From contig NZ_JNWZ01000041.1 in NCBI RefSeq assembly GCF_000716545.1, forward strand, positions 1-62,288: 62,288 nucleotides of DNA. Reading direction: 5' to 3'. The stretch's first letter is position 1. The number at the start of each line of letters is the position of its first letter. Source of the DNA: Kitasatospora phosalacinea (GTDB lineage: Bacteria > Actinomycetota > Actinomycetes > Streptomycetales > Streptomycetaceae). Both the position numbers and the translations under genes were made by a program. Under the pieces are notes generated by a model that did not search any database, had not been told where the DNA came from, and saw only the letters and a list, made by a program, of their open reading frames with translations. This document shows, piece by piece, positions 27,478 through 37,457 of the stretch.

Positions 27478-28445
27478 ACGCCCACGCCCTGCTGACCCGC
27501 CTGCGCGGGCAGATCCCGCTGCTGGTCACCGCGGTCCTGCTGGTGTCGATGTTCAGCGTCGGCTCGGTGCAGTACGAAGGCTTCTTCTCCGGCCAGGTCG
27601 TGCTCAACCTGCTGATCGACAACGCCTTCCTGCTGGTCGTCGCGGTCGGCATGACCTTCGTCGTGCTGACCGGCGGCATCGACCTGTCGGTCGGCGCGGT
27701 GGTGGCGCTGTCCACCATGGTCTCCGCCTGGCTGGTCGAACAGCACGGCTGGCCGCCGCTGCTGGTGATCCCGCTGGTCCTGCTGATGGGCACCGCCGGC
27801 GGCTGGCTGATGGGCTGGATCATCCACGTCTTCGAGATCCAGCCGTTCATCGTCACCCTGGCCGGCATGTTCCTGGCCCGCGGCCTGTGCTACACCATCA
27901 GCGTCGAGTCGATCTCCATCACCGACCCGCAGTACACCGCCATGGCGCAGACCCGCATCCCGCTCGGCAGCCTGTTCGTCTCGCCGAGCGCGCTGATCGC
28001 CCTGCTGGTGGTCGCCGTCGCGTTCGTGGTCCTGCACTACACCCGGCTGGGCCGCAACGTGTACGCGCTCGGCGGGAGCGAGCAGTCCGCGCTGCTGATG
28101 GGCCTGCCGGTGCAGCGCACCAAGACCACGGTCTACGCGATCAGCGGCTTCTGCTCGGCGCTCGGCGGCGTCCTGCTCACCTTCTACATGCTCTCCGGCT
28201 ACGGCCTGCACGCGGTGGGCCTGGAACTCGACGCGATCGCCGCGGTCGTCATCGGCGGCACCCTGCTGACCGGCGGCTCCGGCTACCTGCTGGGCACCCT
28301 GCTCGGCGTGCTCGTGCTCGGCCTGATCCAGACCGTGATCAGCTTCCAGGGCACCCTCAGCTCCTGGTGGACCCGGATCGTCATCGGCGCCCTGCTGTTC
28401 GTCTTCATCGTCCTGCAGCGCCTGATCACCGCCCGCCGTCGCTGA
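27474..28445 (+). CDS. Sugar ABC transporter permease (YjfF-like)
   Basis: 323 residues, about 8-9 membrane helices. Contains GMTFVVLTGGIDLSVGAVVA and GGTLLTGGSGYLLGT. Two different permeases after a tandem ATPase is the arrangement of the galactofuranose/arabinofuranose transporter ytfQRT-yjfF. The ATG start overlaps the previous stop. A hairpin follows the stop. Confidence 0.93.
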   Translation: MNAHALLTRLRGQIPLLVTAVLLVSMFSVGSVQYEGFFSGQVVLNLLIDNAFLLVVAVGMTFVVLTGGIDLSVGAVVALSTMVSAWLVEQHGWPPLLVIPLVLLMGTAGGWLMGWIIHVFEIQPFIVTLAGMFLARGLCYTISVESISITDPQYTAMAQTRIPLGSLFVSPSALIALLVVAVAFVVLHYTRLGRNVYALGGSEQSALLMGLPVQRTKTTVYAISGFCSALGGVLLTFYMLSGYGLHAVGLELDAIAAVVIGGTLLTGGSGYLLGTLLGVLVLGLIQTVISFQGTLSSWWTRIVIGALLFVFIVLQRLITARRR

Positions 28446-28448
28446 CGC

Positions 28449-28489
28449 CCCGCCCGGGCCCCGCACCCGCGCCGCGGGGCCCGGGCGGG
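28449..28489. terminator. Hairpin after the transporter genes
   Basis: A perfect 16-bp stem (28449-28464 / 28474-28489) with a 9-base loop, 4 bases after the permease stop. The rest of the 228-base gap before araB shows no operator copy. Confidence 0.82.
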
Positions 28490-28673
28490 CGCCGCCCGAA
28501 ACCCCGCCGGACCGTCCGGCCCCCCGCTTCGCCGGGCGGCCCGCGCGGCTCCCGTCCGCCCTCCCAACAGGCGACGACGGGACCAGGCCGGCCGCCGGCC
28601 CGCAAGGACGCGGAACCGCCGGCGGCCGCCAACCCCACCGTCCACGCCCCCACCCCATGCCAAGGAAGAGACA

Positions 28674-30383
28674 GTGAGCTTGACTCCCCACCACGACCGG
28701 GCGAACGAGCCGGAGAGCTACGTCGTCGGCGTGGACTTCGGCACCCTGTCGGGGCGCGCGGTCGTGGTCCGCACCGGTGACGGTGAGGAACTCGGCACCG
28801 GCGTGCACGTCTACCCGCACGCCGTGATCGAGGACCGGCTGCCCGGGACGGGCCGCCGGTTGCCTCCGGACTGGGCGCTGCAGCATCCCGAGGACTGGCG
28901 CGAGGTGCTGCGGGTCGCGGTGCCGGCGGCGCTGGCGGCCGCCGGGGTCGACCCGTCCCGCGTGGTCGGCATCGCCACCGACTTCACCGCCTGCACGGTG
29001 CTGCCGGCCCTGGCCGACGGCACCCCGCTGGCCGAGGTGCCCGAGTGGGCCGGGCGTCCGCACGCCTGGCCGAAGTTGTGGAAGCACCACGCCGCGCAGG
29101 GCCAGGCGGACCGGATCAACGCGCTGGCGCACGCCCGTGGCGAGAAGTGGATCGGCCGTTACGGCGGGAAGATCTCCGCCGAGTGGCAGTACGCCAAGGC
29201 GTTGCAGGTGCTGGAGGAGGACCCGCAGGTCTACGCGGCGTGCGAGCGGTGGATCGAGGCGGCGGACTGGATCGTGTGGCAGCTGACCGGCGCCGAGTCC
29301 CGCAACACCTGCACCGCCGGCTACAAGGGGATCTTCCAGGACGGCGGTTACCCGTCCGAGGAGTACCTGGCCGCCCTGCACCCCGACTTCGCGGACTTCG
29401 CCCGCACCCGTCTGGAGCACCCGAAGGGTCTGGCGCCGCTGGGCTCGCGGGTCGGTTCGCTGACGGCCGAGGCGGCCGCCTGGACGGGCCTGCCGCAGGG
29501 CATCGCGGTCGCGGCGGGGAACGTGGACGCGCACGTGGCCGCGCCCGCCGCGCAGGCCGTGGACAACGGCAGGCTGCTGGCGATCATGGGCACCTCGACC
29601 TGCCACGTCGTCAACGGCCCGGTTCTGGCCGACGTCCCGGGCATCTGCGGGGTCGTCGACGGCGGCATCGCCGAGGGCGCCTGGGGCTACGAGGCCGGGC
29701 AGAGCGCGGTGGGCGACATCTTCGCCTGGTGGCTGCGCCAGGGCCTGCCCGCCGACTACCTCGCCGAGGCCGAGGCCAACGGCGAGGACGCCCACCAGCT
29801 GCTGACCCGCAAGGCCGCCGCGCAGCGGGTCGGCGCGCACGGCCTGGTGGCGCTGGACTGGATGAACGGCAACCGCTCCACCCTGGTCGACCACCACCTG
29901 TCCGGTGTGATCGCCGGGCTGACCCTGGCCACCACCCCCGAGGACGTCTACCGGGCGCTGCTGGAGGCGACCGCCTACGGCACCCGCACCATCGTCGAGG
30001 CCCTGGAGAGCGGCGGCGTCCCCGTGAGCGAGTTCGTCGTCACCGGCGGACTGAAGAAGAACGCCCTGCTGATGCAGATCTACGCGGACGTGCTGCGCCG
30101 CCCGGTCTCGCTGGCCGTCTCCGAGCAGGGCCCGGCGCTGGGCTCGGCGATCCACGCCGCCGTCGCCGCCGGCGCCTACCCGGACGTGCGGGCCGCCTCC
30201 GCCGCGATGGGCCGCCTCCAGCGCCACGCCTACCTGCCCGACGCGGAGCGCGCCGACGCCTACGACGCGCTCTACGCCGAGTACCGCCTGCTGCACGACC
30301 ACTTCGGCACCGGAGGCGACCTGCTGCTGCACCGCCTGCGCCGCCTGCGCAACACCGCCCTCAGCCACGACAACGAGGACTGA
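28674..30383 (+). CDS. araB: L-ribulokinase
   Basis: 569 residues, FGGY kinase family. The N-terminal phosphate motif VVGVDFGTLSGRAVVV (about 18-33) with the DFGT-SGRA pattern is characteristic of AraB. Further family blocks are GIATDFTACTVLP and the C-terminal VVTGGLKKNALLMQIYADV. It phosphorylates L-ribulose to L-ribulose 5-phosphate. GTG start after AAGGAAGAGA. Followed 7 bases later by araD. The order araB-araD-araA with the transporter upstream makes a complete arabinose pathway to xylulose 5-phosphate. Confidence 0.95.
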   Translation: MSLTPHHDRANEPESYVVGVDFGTLSGRAVVVRTGDGEELGTGVHVYPHAVIEDRLPGTGRRLPPDWALQHPEDWREVLRVAVPAALAAAGVDPSRVVGIATDFTACTVLPALADGTPLAEVPEWAGRPHAWPKLWKHHAAQGQADRINALAHARGEKWIGRYGGKISAEWQYAKALQVLEEDPQVYAACERWIEAADWIVWQLTGAESRNTCTAGYKGIFQDGGYPSEEYLAALHPDFADFARTRLEHPKGLAPLGSRVGSLTAEAAAWTGLPQGIAVAAGNVDAHVAAPAAQAVDNGRLLAIMGTSTCHVVNGPVLADVPGICGVVDGGIAEGAWGYEAGQSAVGDIFAWWLRQGLPADYLAEAEANGEDAHQLLTRKAAAQRVGAHGLVALDWMNGNRSTLVDHHLSGVIAGLTLATTPEDVYRALLEATAYGTRTIVEALESGGVPVSEFVVTGGLKKNALLMQIYADVLRRPVSLAVSEQGPALGSAIHAAVAAGAYPDVRAASAAMGRLQRHAYLPDAERADAYDALYAEYRLLHDHFGTGGDLLLHRLRRLRNTALSHDNED

Positions 30384-30390
30384 CACCCCT

Positions 30391-31062
30391 ATGAGCGACA
30401 CCATCGACCTGCTGCGCCGTCAGGTCTGCGACCTGCACCAGGAGCTGGTCCGCTACGGCCTGGTCGTGTGGACGGCGGGCAACGTCTCCGCCCGCGTGCC
30501 CGGTGAGGACCTGCTGGTCATCAAGCCCAGCGGCGTCTCCTACGACGAGCTGACGCCGCAGAACATGATCCTGTGCGACCTGGACGGCAACGTGGTGGAG
30601 GGTGAGCACGCGCCGTCCTCCGACACCGCCGCGCACGCCTACGTCTACCGCCACCGCGCGGACGTCGGGGGTGTGGTGCACACCCACTCCACCTACGCCA
30701 GTGCGTGGGCGGCGCGCGGTGAGGCGGTGCCGTGCGTGCTGACGGCGATGGCCGACGAGTTCGGCGCGGAGATCCCCGTCGGGCCGTTCGCGCTGATCGG
30801 CGACGACTCGATCGGCCGCGGCATCGTCGAGACCCTGGACGGGCACCGCTCGCCGGCGGTCTTGATGAAGAGCCACGGTGTGTTCACCATCGGCAAGGAC
30901 GCCCGGGCCGCGGTCAAGGCCGCCGTGATGTGCGAGGACGTCGCCCGCACCGTCCACCTCTCGCGCCAGCTCGGTGAGCCGCTGCCCATCGCGCAGGCGG
31001 ACATCGACCGCCTCAACTACCGCTACCAGAACGTCTACGGCCAGCGTCCCGCTGCCCAGTGA
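30391..31062 (+). CDS. araD: L-ribulose-5-phosphate 4-epimerase
   Basis: 223 residues, class II aldolase/AraD family. Visible are the phosphate-binding TAGNVSAR (about 29-36) and [10 protein letters not shown], the zinc ligands in [13 protein letters not shown], and a later His in KSHGVF. It converts L-ribulose 5-phosphate to D-xylulose 5-phosphate. Thirteen bases separate it from araA, and it is translated from ATG after GAGGAC. Confidence 0.93.
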   Translation: MSDTIDLLRRQVCDLHQELVRYGLVVWTAGNVSARVPGEDLLVIKPSGVSYDELTPQNMILCDLDGNVVEGEHAPSSDTAAHAYVYRHRADVGGVVHTHSTYASAWAARGEAVPCVLTAMADEFGAEIPVGPFALIGDDSIGRGIVETLDGHRSPAVLMKSHGVFTIGKDARAAVKAAVMCEDVARTVHLSRQLGEPLPIAQADIDRLNYRYQNVYGQRPAAQ

Positions 31063-31075
31063 AGGAGTACCACCA

Positions 31076-32581
31076 GTGACCGAGGTTTTCACCGGACGCG
31101 AGATCTGGTTCCTCACCGGGAGCCAGGGCCTCTACGGCCCCGACACGCTGCAGCAGGTCGCCGAGCAGTCGCAGCAGGTCATCAACCAGCTCGCCCGCAC
31201 CGGCCTGCCCGTGCGCCTGATCTGGAAGCCCGTCCTGACCGACGCCGACGCGATCCGCCGGGTGTGCCTGGAGGCCAACGCCGACGACGCCTGCGTGGGC
31301 CTGATCGCCTGGATGCACACCTTCTCCCCGGCGAAGATGTGGATCTCCGGCCTGGACGCGCTGCGCAAGCCGCTGCTGCACCTGCACACCCAGGCCAACC
31401 GCGACCTGCCCTGGGCCACCATCGACATGGACTTCATGAACCTGAACCAGGCCGCCCACGGCGACCGCGAGTTCGGCTACATCCAGTCCCGCCTCGGCGT
31501 CGCCCGCAAGACCGTCGCCGGCCACGTCAGCGACCCCGCCGTCGCCCACCGGATCGCCGCCTGGTCCCGCGCCGCCGCCGGCCGTGCCGACCTCGCCGGC
31601 CTCAAGCTCGCCCGCTTCGGCGACAACATGCGCGACGTCGCCGTCACCGAAGGCGACAAGGTCGAAGCCCAACTGCGCTTCGGCGTCTCCGTCAACACCT
31701 ACGGCGTCAACGACCTGACCGCCGCCGTCGACAACACCGCCGACGCGGACGTCGACAAGCTCGTCACCGAGTACGAGGAGCTCTACCGCCTGGCCCCCGA
31801 ACTGCGCACCGGCGGCGAGCGGCACGAATCCCTGCGCTACGCCGCCCGGATCGAACTCGGCCTGCGCCACTTCCTCACCGACGGCGGCTTCGGCGCCTTC
31901 ACCACCAACTTCGAGGACCTCGGCGGCCTGCGCCAGCTCCCCGGCCTGGCCGTGCAGCGCCTGATGGCCGACGGCTACGGCTTCGGCGGCGAAGGCGACT
32001 GGAAGACCTCCGTCCTGCTGCGCACCCTCAAGACGGTCGCCACCGGTCTGGACGGCGGCACCTCCTTCATGGAGGACTACACCTACCACCTGGAGCCCGG
32101 ACGGGAGTTGATCCTGGGCGCGCACATGCTGGAGGTCTGCCCGACCATCGCCTCCGCCACCCCGTCCTGCGAGATCCACCCGCTGTCCATCGGCGGCCGC
32201 GAGGACCCCGTCCGCCTGGTCTTCGACGCCGCCCCCGGACCGGCCGTCGTCGTCGGCCTGGCCGACCTCGGCGAGCGCTTCCGCCTGGTCGCCAACGAGA
32301 TCGACGTCGTCGACCCCGCCGAACCGCTGCCCCACCTGCCCGTCGCCCGCGCCGTCTGGCAGCCCCGGCCGAACCTGCGCACCTCCACCGAGGCGTGGCT
32401 GACCGCCGGCGGCCCCCACCACACCGTCCTGTCCAGCGCCCTCACCACCGAACACCTCGACGACCTCGCCGAGATGCTCGCCACCGAACTCGTCGTCATC
32501 GACGCCGACACCACCATGCGCGCCTTCACCCGCGAACTGCGCTGGAACCAGGCCTACCACCGCCTCGCCCAACGCCTCTGA
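31076..32581 (+). CDS. araA: L-arabinose isomerase
   Basis: 501 residues, the usual AraA length. Key blocks: [17 protein letters not shown] at the N-terminus, [34 protein letters not shown] with the catalytic Glu, [13 protein letters not shown] and [10 protein letters not shown] with metal-binding Glu/His. It isomerises L-arabinose to L-ribulose. GTG start after AAGGAG. Last gene of araBDA; a terminator-like hairpin follows. Confidence 0.96.
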   Translation: MTEVFTGREIWFLTGSQGLYGPDTLQQVAEQSQQVINQLARTGLPVRLIWKPVLTDADAIRRVCLEANADDACVGLIAWMHTFSPAKMWISGLDALRKPLLHLHTQANRDLPWATIDMDFMNLNQAAHGDREFGYIQSRLGVARKTVAGHVSDPAVAHRIAAWSRAAAGRADLAGLKLARFGDNMRDVAVTEGDKVEAQLRFGVSVNTYGVNDLTAAVDNTADADVDKLVTEYEELYRLAPELRTGGERHESLRYAARIELGLRHFLTDGGFGAFTTNFEDLGGLRQLPGLAVQRLMADGYGFGGEGDWKTSVLLRTLKTVATGLDGGTSFMEDYTYHLEPGRELILGAHMLEVCPTIASATPSCEIHPLSIGGREDPVRLVFDAAPGPAVVVGLADLGERFRLVANEIDVVDPAEPLPHLPVARAVWQPRPNLRTSTEAWLTAGGPHHTVLSSALTTEHLDDLAEMLATELVVIDADTTMRAFTRELRWNQAYHRLAQRL

Positions 32582-32636
32582 CCGTCCGCCGGAACAACCG
32601 CCGGAACACCCGCCCGGGAGCGACCGCACCCGGAAC

Positions 32637-32666
32637 GACGACGCCCGCCACCCGGCGGGCGTCGTC
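32637..32666. terminator. Hairpin terminator after araA
   Basis: A perfect 13-bp stem (32637-32649 / 32654-32666) with a 4-base loop followed by CCCCTTTCCCC. It ends the araBDA unit and suggests galM has its own promoter or depends on readthrough. Confidence 0.85.
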
Positions 32667-32748
32667 CCCTTTCCCCGCCCGGTCGGCCGTCCACCCGGCC
32701 GTCCGCGCTGCGATCCCCCTGATGCCCGCACACCGAACGGAGCCCCCC

Positions 32749-33831
32749 GTGTCCTCAGAAGCACCCGCCCGACTGAGGGTCACCCAGACCGAGACGGCGC
32801 CCCTCCCCGATGGCCGGCGGATCACCCGCTGGACGTTCGGCGCCCCCGGCGGCGTCACGGCGGAGGTCCTCGACCTCGGCGCCCGCCTCGAAGCCCTGCA
32901 CGCCCCCGACCGGGACGGACACCGCGCCAACGTCGTCCTCGGCGCCGGACACGTCGCCGAACTGCTCGGCCCCGCCGCCTACTTCGGTGCCACCGTCGGC
33001 CGCTACGCCAACCGCGTGGCCCGCGGCCTGCTGCCCCTCGACGGCACCGTCCACCGCCTCGCCACCCAGGACACCGGCCACACCCTGCACGGCGGACCCG
33101 ACGGCTACGCCACCCGGCTGTGGGACGGCGAACCCGTCCGGGAAGCGGACCGGGTCGGCGTCCGCCTGCGCCTGCACAGCCCCGACGGCGACCAGGGCTT
33201 CCCCGGCGCGCTCACCGCCGAAGTCGGCTACCTGCTCGACGCCCACGGCGAGCTGACCATCGAGTACCGGGCCACCACCGACGCGCCCACCGTCGTCAAC
33301 CTCACCAACCACGCCTACTTCAACCTCGCCGGCGAGGGCAACGGCACCGTCCTCGACCACCTGCTGCGCGTGGACGCCTCCGGCTACCTCCCCGTCGACG
33401 ACGAACTGATCCCGCTCGGCCCGGTCGAACCCGTCGCCGGCACCCCCTTCGACCTCCGCGAACCCCGCACGCTCGGCGACCGGTTCGCCCTGCCCCACCC
33501 GCAGCTCGGCCCGGCCGGCTCCGGCTACGACCACAACTGGGTCCTGGACGGCACCGGCCTGCGGACCGCCGCCGTCCTCACCGACCCGGCCAGCGGCCGC
33601 CGCCTGGAGTGCCGCACCACCGAGCCCGGCCTGCAGGTCTACAGCGGCAACCTCTTCGACGGCTCGGTCACCGGCCGCTCCGGCCGCCCCTACCGCGCGT
33701 ACGCGGGCGTCGCCCTGGAGACCCAGCACTTCCCCGACTCCCCGAACCGGCCCGACTACCCCTCCACCGTCCTGCGCCCGGGGGAGGAGTACCGCTCCAC
33801 CACGGTCTACCGGTTCACCACCGAGAGCTGA
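32749..33831 (+). CDS. Aldose 1-epimerase (mutarotase)
   Basis: 360 residues, GalM family. Catalytic and binding blocks include VGRYANRVARG (about 83-93), HTLHGGPDGYATRLWDG, NLTNHAYFNLAGEG with the key His, and the C-terminal GVALETQHFPDSPN with the catalytic Glu. It interconverts alpha and beta anomers. Beside araBDA it may supply the anomer used by arabinose isomerase. GTG start after CGGAG; a 167-base gap with a hairpin separates it from araA. Confidence 0.9.
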   Translation: MSSEAPARLRVTQTETAPLPDGRRITRWTFGAPGGVTAEVLDLGARLEALHAPDRDGHRANVVLGAGHVAELLGPAAYFGATVGRYANRVARGLLPLDGTVHRLATQDTGHTLHGGPDGYATRLWDGEPVREADRVGVRLRLHSPDGDQGFPGALTAEVGYLLDAHGELTIEYRATTDAPTVVNLTNHAYFNLAGEGNGTVLDHLLRVDASGYLPVDDELIPLGPVEPVAGTPFDLREPRTLGDRFALPHPQLGPAGSGYDHNWVLDGTGLRTAAVLTDPASGRRLECRTTEPGLQVYSGNLFDGSVTGRSGRPYRAYAGVALETQHFPDSPNRPDYPSTVLRPGEEYRSTTVYRFTTES

Positions 33832-34348
33832 CCGACCCCGAGGAGCGGCGCCGGGAATGCCGAAGAAGGCGGCGGCGTGCCCGCGCCGGACGTCCTTGCC
33901 GTGGTACCGCTCCGGGGCGGGTCGCGGACGGTGGTGGAGCGTGTGCGCACCACTCTCCGTTGCCACGGCCGCAGCCCTGGGCGGCCCGGGCCTCCCGCCG
34001 GGACGCCGGAATCCGGGCGAGCCCCGCGTGGCGAGATCCCGGTTCGCCGATTCCCTTTCTGCATATGGGAATCGGCGCGCCGATCGAGGCGGGGGAGCCC
34101 CGGCGTGCCCGGGTGGCGCGGAGGCCGCCCGCGCTCCGGCACGCCGCCCATTGGGGTGACATCGCGTAGTCGGTGACGGGTTGTGAGGCCCGCCGCTGAT
34201 AGCCGTAGGGGTGGCCGCGGCGTGCTGTCGTCCAACCGGTCGTTCACGCACGACCGTCCGGGTGCGAGGGGAGCGCAGCGCAACGGGGCGGCCCGCCGAC
34301 GGCTCGCGGCTCCCTTCCCGCCCACCCACGAAAGGACAGCGCGACCCA
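33832..34348. other. Intergenic region before the lodA operon, with an 11-bp inverted repeat
   Basis: 517 bases without a supported gene. An inverted repeat CGCCGATTCCC / GGGAATCGGCG (34045-34055 / 34067-34077, 11-base spacer TTTCTGCATAT) is the clearest structure. Its AT-rich centre resembles a regulator site more than a terminator. The lodA-type start at 34349 has AAAGGA upstream. Confidence 0.6.
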
Positions 34349-36345
34349 TGACGGACGAGATCGCCTACGCCAAGATCCACCCCGCGATCGGGGTGGCCCG
34401 CGTCGGCAACAGCACCGCCGAGGACGGCTGGTTCTACGGCCCCGAGACGCCCGCGCCCGAACCGGCGCCGGTCGGCTTCTACAAGGACGCCGCCGGCGCG
34501 ATCAAGCGCCAGGCCGCCCGGTTCCGGATCTACGGCTACGACGCCCAGCACCGCGTGGTGAAGGAGCTGAAGCCCTCCGAGGCCGGGGTCGAGGTCGAGT
34601 GGACCGTGCACGTGGCCAACCGCAAGGCCGCCTGGTACAACTTCGACCTCGCCCTCGACATCCCCGACATGCGGGGCAAGGCGTCGCTGCGCCGCAACGG
34701 CAAGACCGGCGACGCGGACCGCGCGCACCTGATCATCGACCCCGGCCGCAAGACCCTCGTCCCCGGCAGCAAGGAGGCGGTGGAGTTCACCGGCGGCAGC
34801 TGCTTCGGCGTCCCCGTCCCGCTGGGCCGGATGCAGGCCGACGAGGACGGGCGGCTGGTCGTCCTCGGCGGCAGCGGCACCTCCGCCTCGCCCGGCAACG
34901 ACCCGCTGGTCTCCTTCGGCAACAACGACGGCTGGTACGACGACACCTCCGACGGCCCGGTCACCGCGACCCTGGAACTGAACGGCAGGCCCGTCGAGGT
35001 CAAGGGCGCCTGGGTGGTGGTCGGCCCGCCCAACTTCGCCCCCGACGTGAAGACCCCGCGCACCCTGTGGGACCTGCTGCACGACGTCTTCCGGCCCGAG
35101 CGGCCGGTCGGAGCGGGCGAGGAGGTGGTGTTCGAACGGGACATCAAGCCGATCCTGCAGCGCTTCTGCGAACTCCAGTGGGTCAACAAGGGCTACGCCA
35201 CCCACCACGGCTTCGGCGGCCCCGAGGACTTCACGGCCCCCGCCCTGCTGGAGCGCCTGGCCGGCAAGGCCGAGCGCAACCGCGAGCTGCGCCGCCAGGT
35301 GTTCACCGCGATGCGCGACTACGAGCGCGACGGGCTCTCCCCGCAGCCCTGGCCGTGGTTCTACGGCGACGGCATGGCCAGCAGGCCCAAGTCGAAACTG
35401 CAGTACATGACGCTGTCCGACACCCAGATCGAGCAGCTGGAGAAGTGGGCGAACGGGGAGTTCAGCACCGCCGCGGTGCCAGACTTCCCGAGCCGGATCG
35501 AGGACGCACCCCTCGCCGAGCAGCCCGGCCTGCTGGACCGCGCCGCCCTGGACTTCTGCCTGGCCGACGCCTTCCACCCCGGCTGCGAGGTCACCTGGCC
35601 GATCCGGCATACCAGCATGTACCAGGAGCCCTTCCGCATCCTGCACCGCGCCGAGAACGACCCCGAGCCCGACTACGGCCCGCAGCTGAGCGCCGAGCGG
35701 GCCCTCGGCGCGGACGGCCCGCTGCACGCCCAGCCGCCCGGCGGGCTGACCCGCTGGATGGCGATCCCGTGGCAGACCGACACCGCCAGCTGCCGCTCCG
35801 GCTACGAGTCCAACGCCCTGCCCAAGGGCCGCTACGACCCGCACCTGCCGACCTTCTGGCCGGCCCGGGTGCCCAATCACGTGCTCACCGAGGAGGACTT
35901 CCGGATCGTCAACGAGGAAGGCGGCGGCGGTTCGGAGGACGAGCGGCTGGACGCGTTCGCCCGCCGGGCCTCCTGGCTGCGCGGCCTGCGCGGCGAGTAC
36001 CGGGAGCAGCTCGCCCAGGCGGTCGAGGAGTGGCACCACTTCGGCATCGTGGAGACCCGCCGCTACACGGTCGGCGACGGGAAGTTCCCCGAGACCGTCC
36101 AGGTCGAGTCCGAGCCGGGCTTCCCGCTGGAGGGCGTCTCGCCGGACCGCAACCTGGTGACCGTGCACGTCCCGGAGGCCACCGCGCTGGACACCGCCGC
36201 CTACAGCGGCGTGCTCGGGGACGTCGTCGAACGGACCGGCTACAGCGCGGAGGAGGTCACGGTCGGCTACATCGACAAGCTCGACCCGTTCGGCGAGGAG
36301 TCCGCCAACGGCGGCGGCGCCCGTCCCGCGGACGGCGGCGCGTGA
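34349..36345 (+). CDS. LodA/GoxA-family CTQ-dependent amino-acid oxidase
   Basis: 665 residues, cytoplasmic-type N-terminus MTDEIAYAKIHPAIGVARVGNS typical of the LodA family. These enzymes carry cysteine tryptophylquinone, made from a crosslinked Cys and a modified Trp, and oxidise an amino acid (lysine epsilon or glycine) to aldehyde, ammonia and H2O2. Candidates are C482 in WQTDTASCRSGY, with D478 four residues earlier as in LodA Asp512/Cys516, and W504 in PTFWPARVPNH. No signal peptide is seen. The maturation flavoprotein gene overlaps the stop. Substrate unknown. Confidence 0.9.
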
Positions 36346-37457
36346 GCCCGGCCGCACCCGCCGGGGCCCGCGCCCCCCGCGTCGACGTGGTCGTGGCGGG
36401 CGGCGGTCCGGCGGGTGCGGCCGCCGCCCTCGCCCTGGTCCGGGCGGGCCGGACGGTGCTGCTGGCCGACGCCGGGCGCGGCCCGGCCCCGGTCGGCGAG
36501 GCGCTGCCCGCCGCCGCCCGCGTCCTGCTGCGCGACCTGGGCGCCGACGGCGTCCTGGCCGACGGCCACCTGCCGTGCCTGGCCAACCGCTCCGCGTGGG
36601 GAGGTCCGGCGCTGGGGTCGACGGACAGCATCCTCGATCCGCACGGCCACGGCTGGCACCTCGACCGGCAGTCGTTCGACCGTCAACTGCGCGCCCGGGC
36701 CCGGGAACAGGGTGCCGTGCTCGCCACCGGGTCGGCGGTCCGCCCGCTGGACCGCACGGCCGACGGCGGGTGGACGGTCGGGCTGGGCGGCCGGGAGACG
36801 GTCCGCTGCCGGTGGATCGTGGACGCCACCGGCCGCCGGGCCGCCGTCGCCACCGCCTGCGGGGCGCGCCGGCTGGTCCGCGACCGGCTGCTGGCCGTCC
36901 ACCTCACCCTCGGCCCCGCCGCGCGCCCCGCCGACACCACCACCACGGTCGAGGCGGTCCGGGACGGCTGGTGGTACACCGCACCGCTGCCCGCGGGCCG
37001 CCGCCTGCTCGCCTGGTACACCGACGCCGACCTGCCCGCCGCCCGGACCGCCCTACCGGCCGGCCTGGCCGCCACCCGGCACATCGGACCCCTCGCGGAC
37101 GCCCACCCGTGGCCCCCGGGCGCCGCGCCCCGGCGCGCGCCCGCCCACACCGCCCGCCTCGACACCGTCCACGGCGAGGGCTGGACCGCCGCCGGGGACG
37201 CCGCCCTCGCGTTCGACCCGCTGTCCTCGCAGGGCATCCTCACCGCCCTGTTCACCGGCCTGAGCGCCGGCCGGGCCGTGCACGCCCACCTGGACGGCGA
37301 CCCGGCCGCCCTCGCGGGCCACGCGCGCGCCGTCGACCAGGTCCACGCCCTCTACCTGCGCAACCACCGGACCCACTACGCCGCCGAACAGCGCTGGCCC
37401 GACCGGCCGTTCTGGCAGCGCCGACACACCCGAACCCACCAGGAGGTCCCCGCATGA
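36342..37457 (+). CDS. LodB-like FAD protein for quinone cofactor maturation
   Basis: 371 residues, PHBH/tryptophan halogenase-like flavoprotein. FAD motif VVVAGGGPAGAAAALALVRAG at about 14-34 and the second motif AAGDAALAFDPLSSQGI at about 286-302. In Marinomonas, LodB is required to build the CTQ of LodA; this gene has the same place. The GTG start overlaps the lodA-type stop (GTGA) and its own stop overlaps the next gene (ATGA), so the three genes are translationally coupled. Confidence 0.9.
   Translation: MSPAAPAGARAPRVDVVVAGGGPAGAAAALALVRAGRTVLLADAGRGPAPVGEALPAAARVLLRDLGADGVLADGHLPCLANRSAWGGPALGSTDSILDPHGHGWHLDRQSFDRQLRARAREQGAVLATGSAVRPLDRTADGGWTVGLGGRETVRCRWIVDATGRRAAVATACGARRLVRDRLLAVHLTLGPAARPADTTTTVEAVRDGWWYTAPLPAGRRLLAWYTDADLPAARTALPAGLAATRHIGPLADAHPWPPGAAPRRAPAHTARLDTVHGEGWTAAGDAALAFDPLSSQGILTALFTGLSAGRAVHAHLDGDPAALAGHARAVDQVHALYLRNHRTHYAAEQRWPDRPFWQRRHTRTHQEVPA

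Noticed and set aside
27300..30404. 1034-codon minus-strand frame opposite permease and araB
   Set aside because: Shadow; composition is reverse-complement GC3 bias and no motif is seen.
32755..36357. 1200-codon minus-strand frame opposite the epimerase and lodA-type genes
   Set aside because: Spans two unrelated genes and an intergenic region; no start signal or family match.
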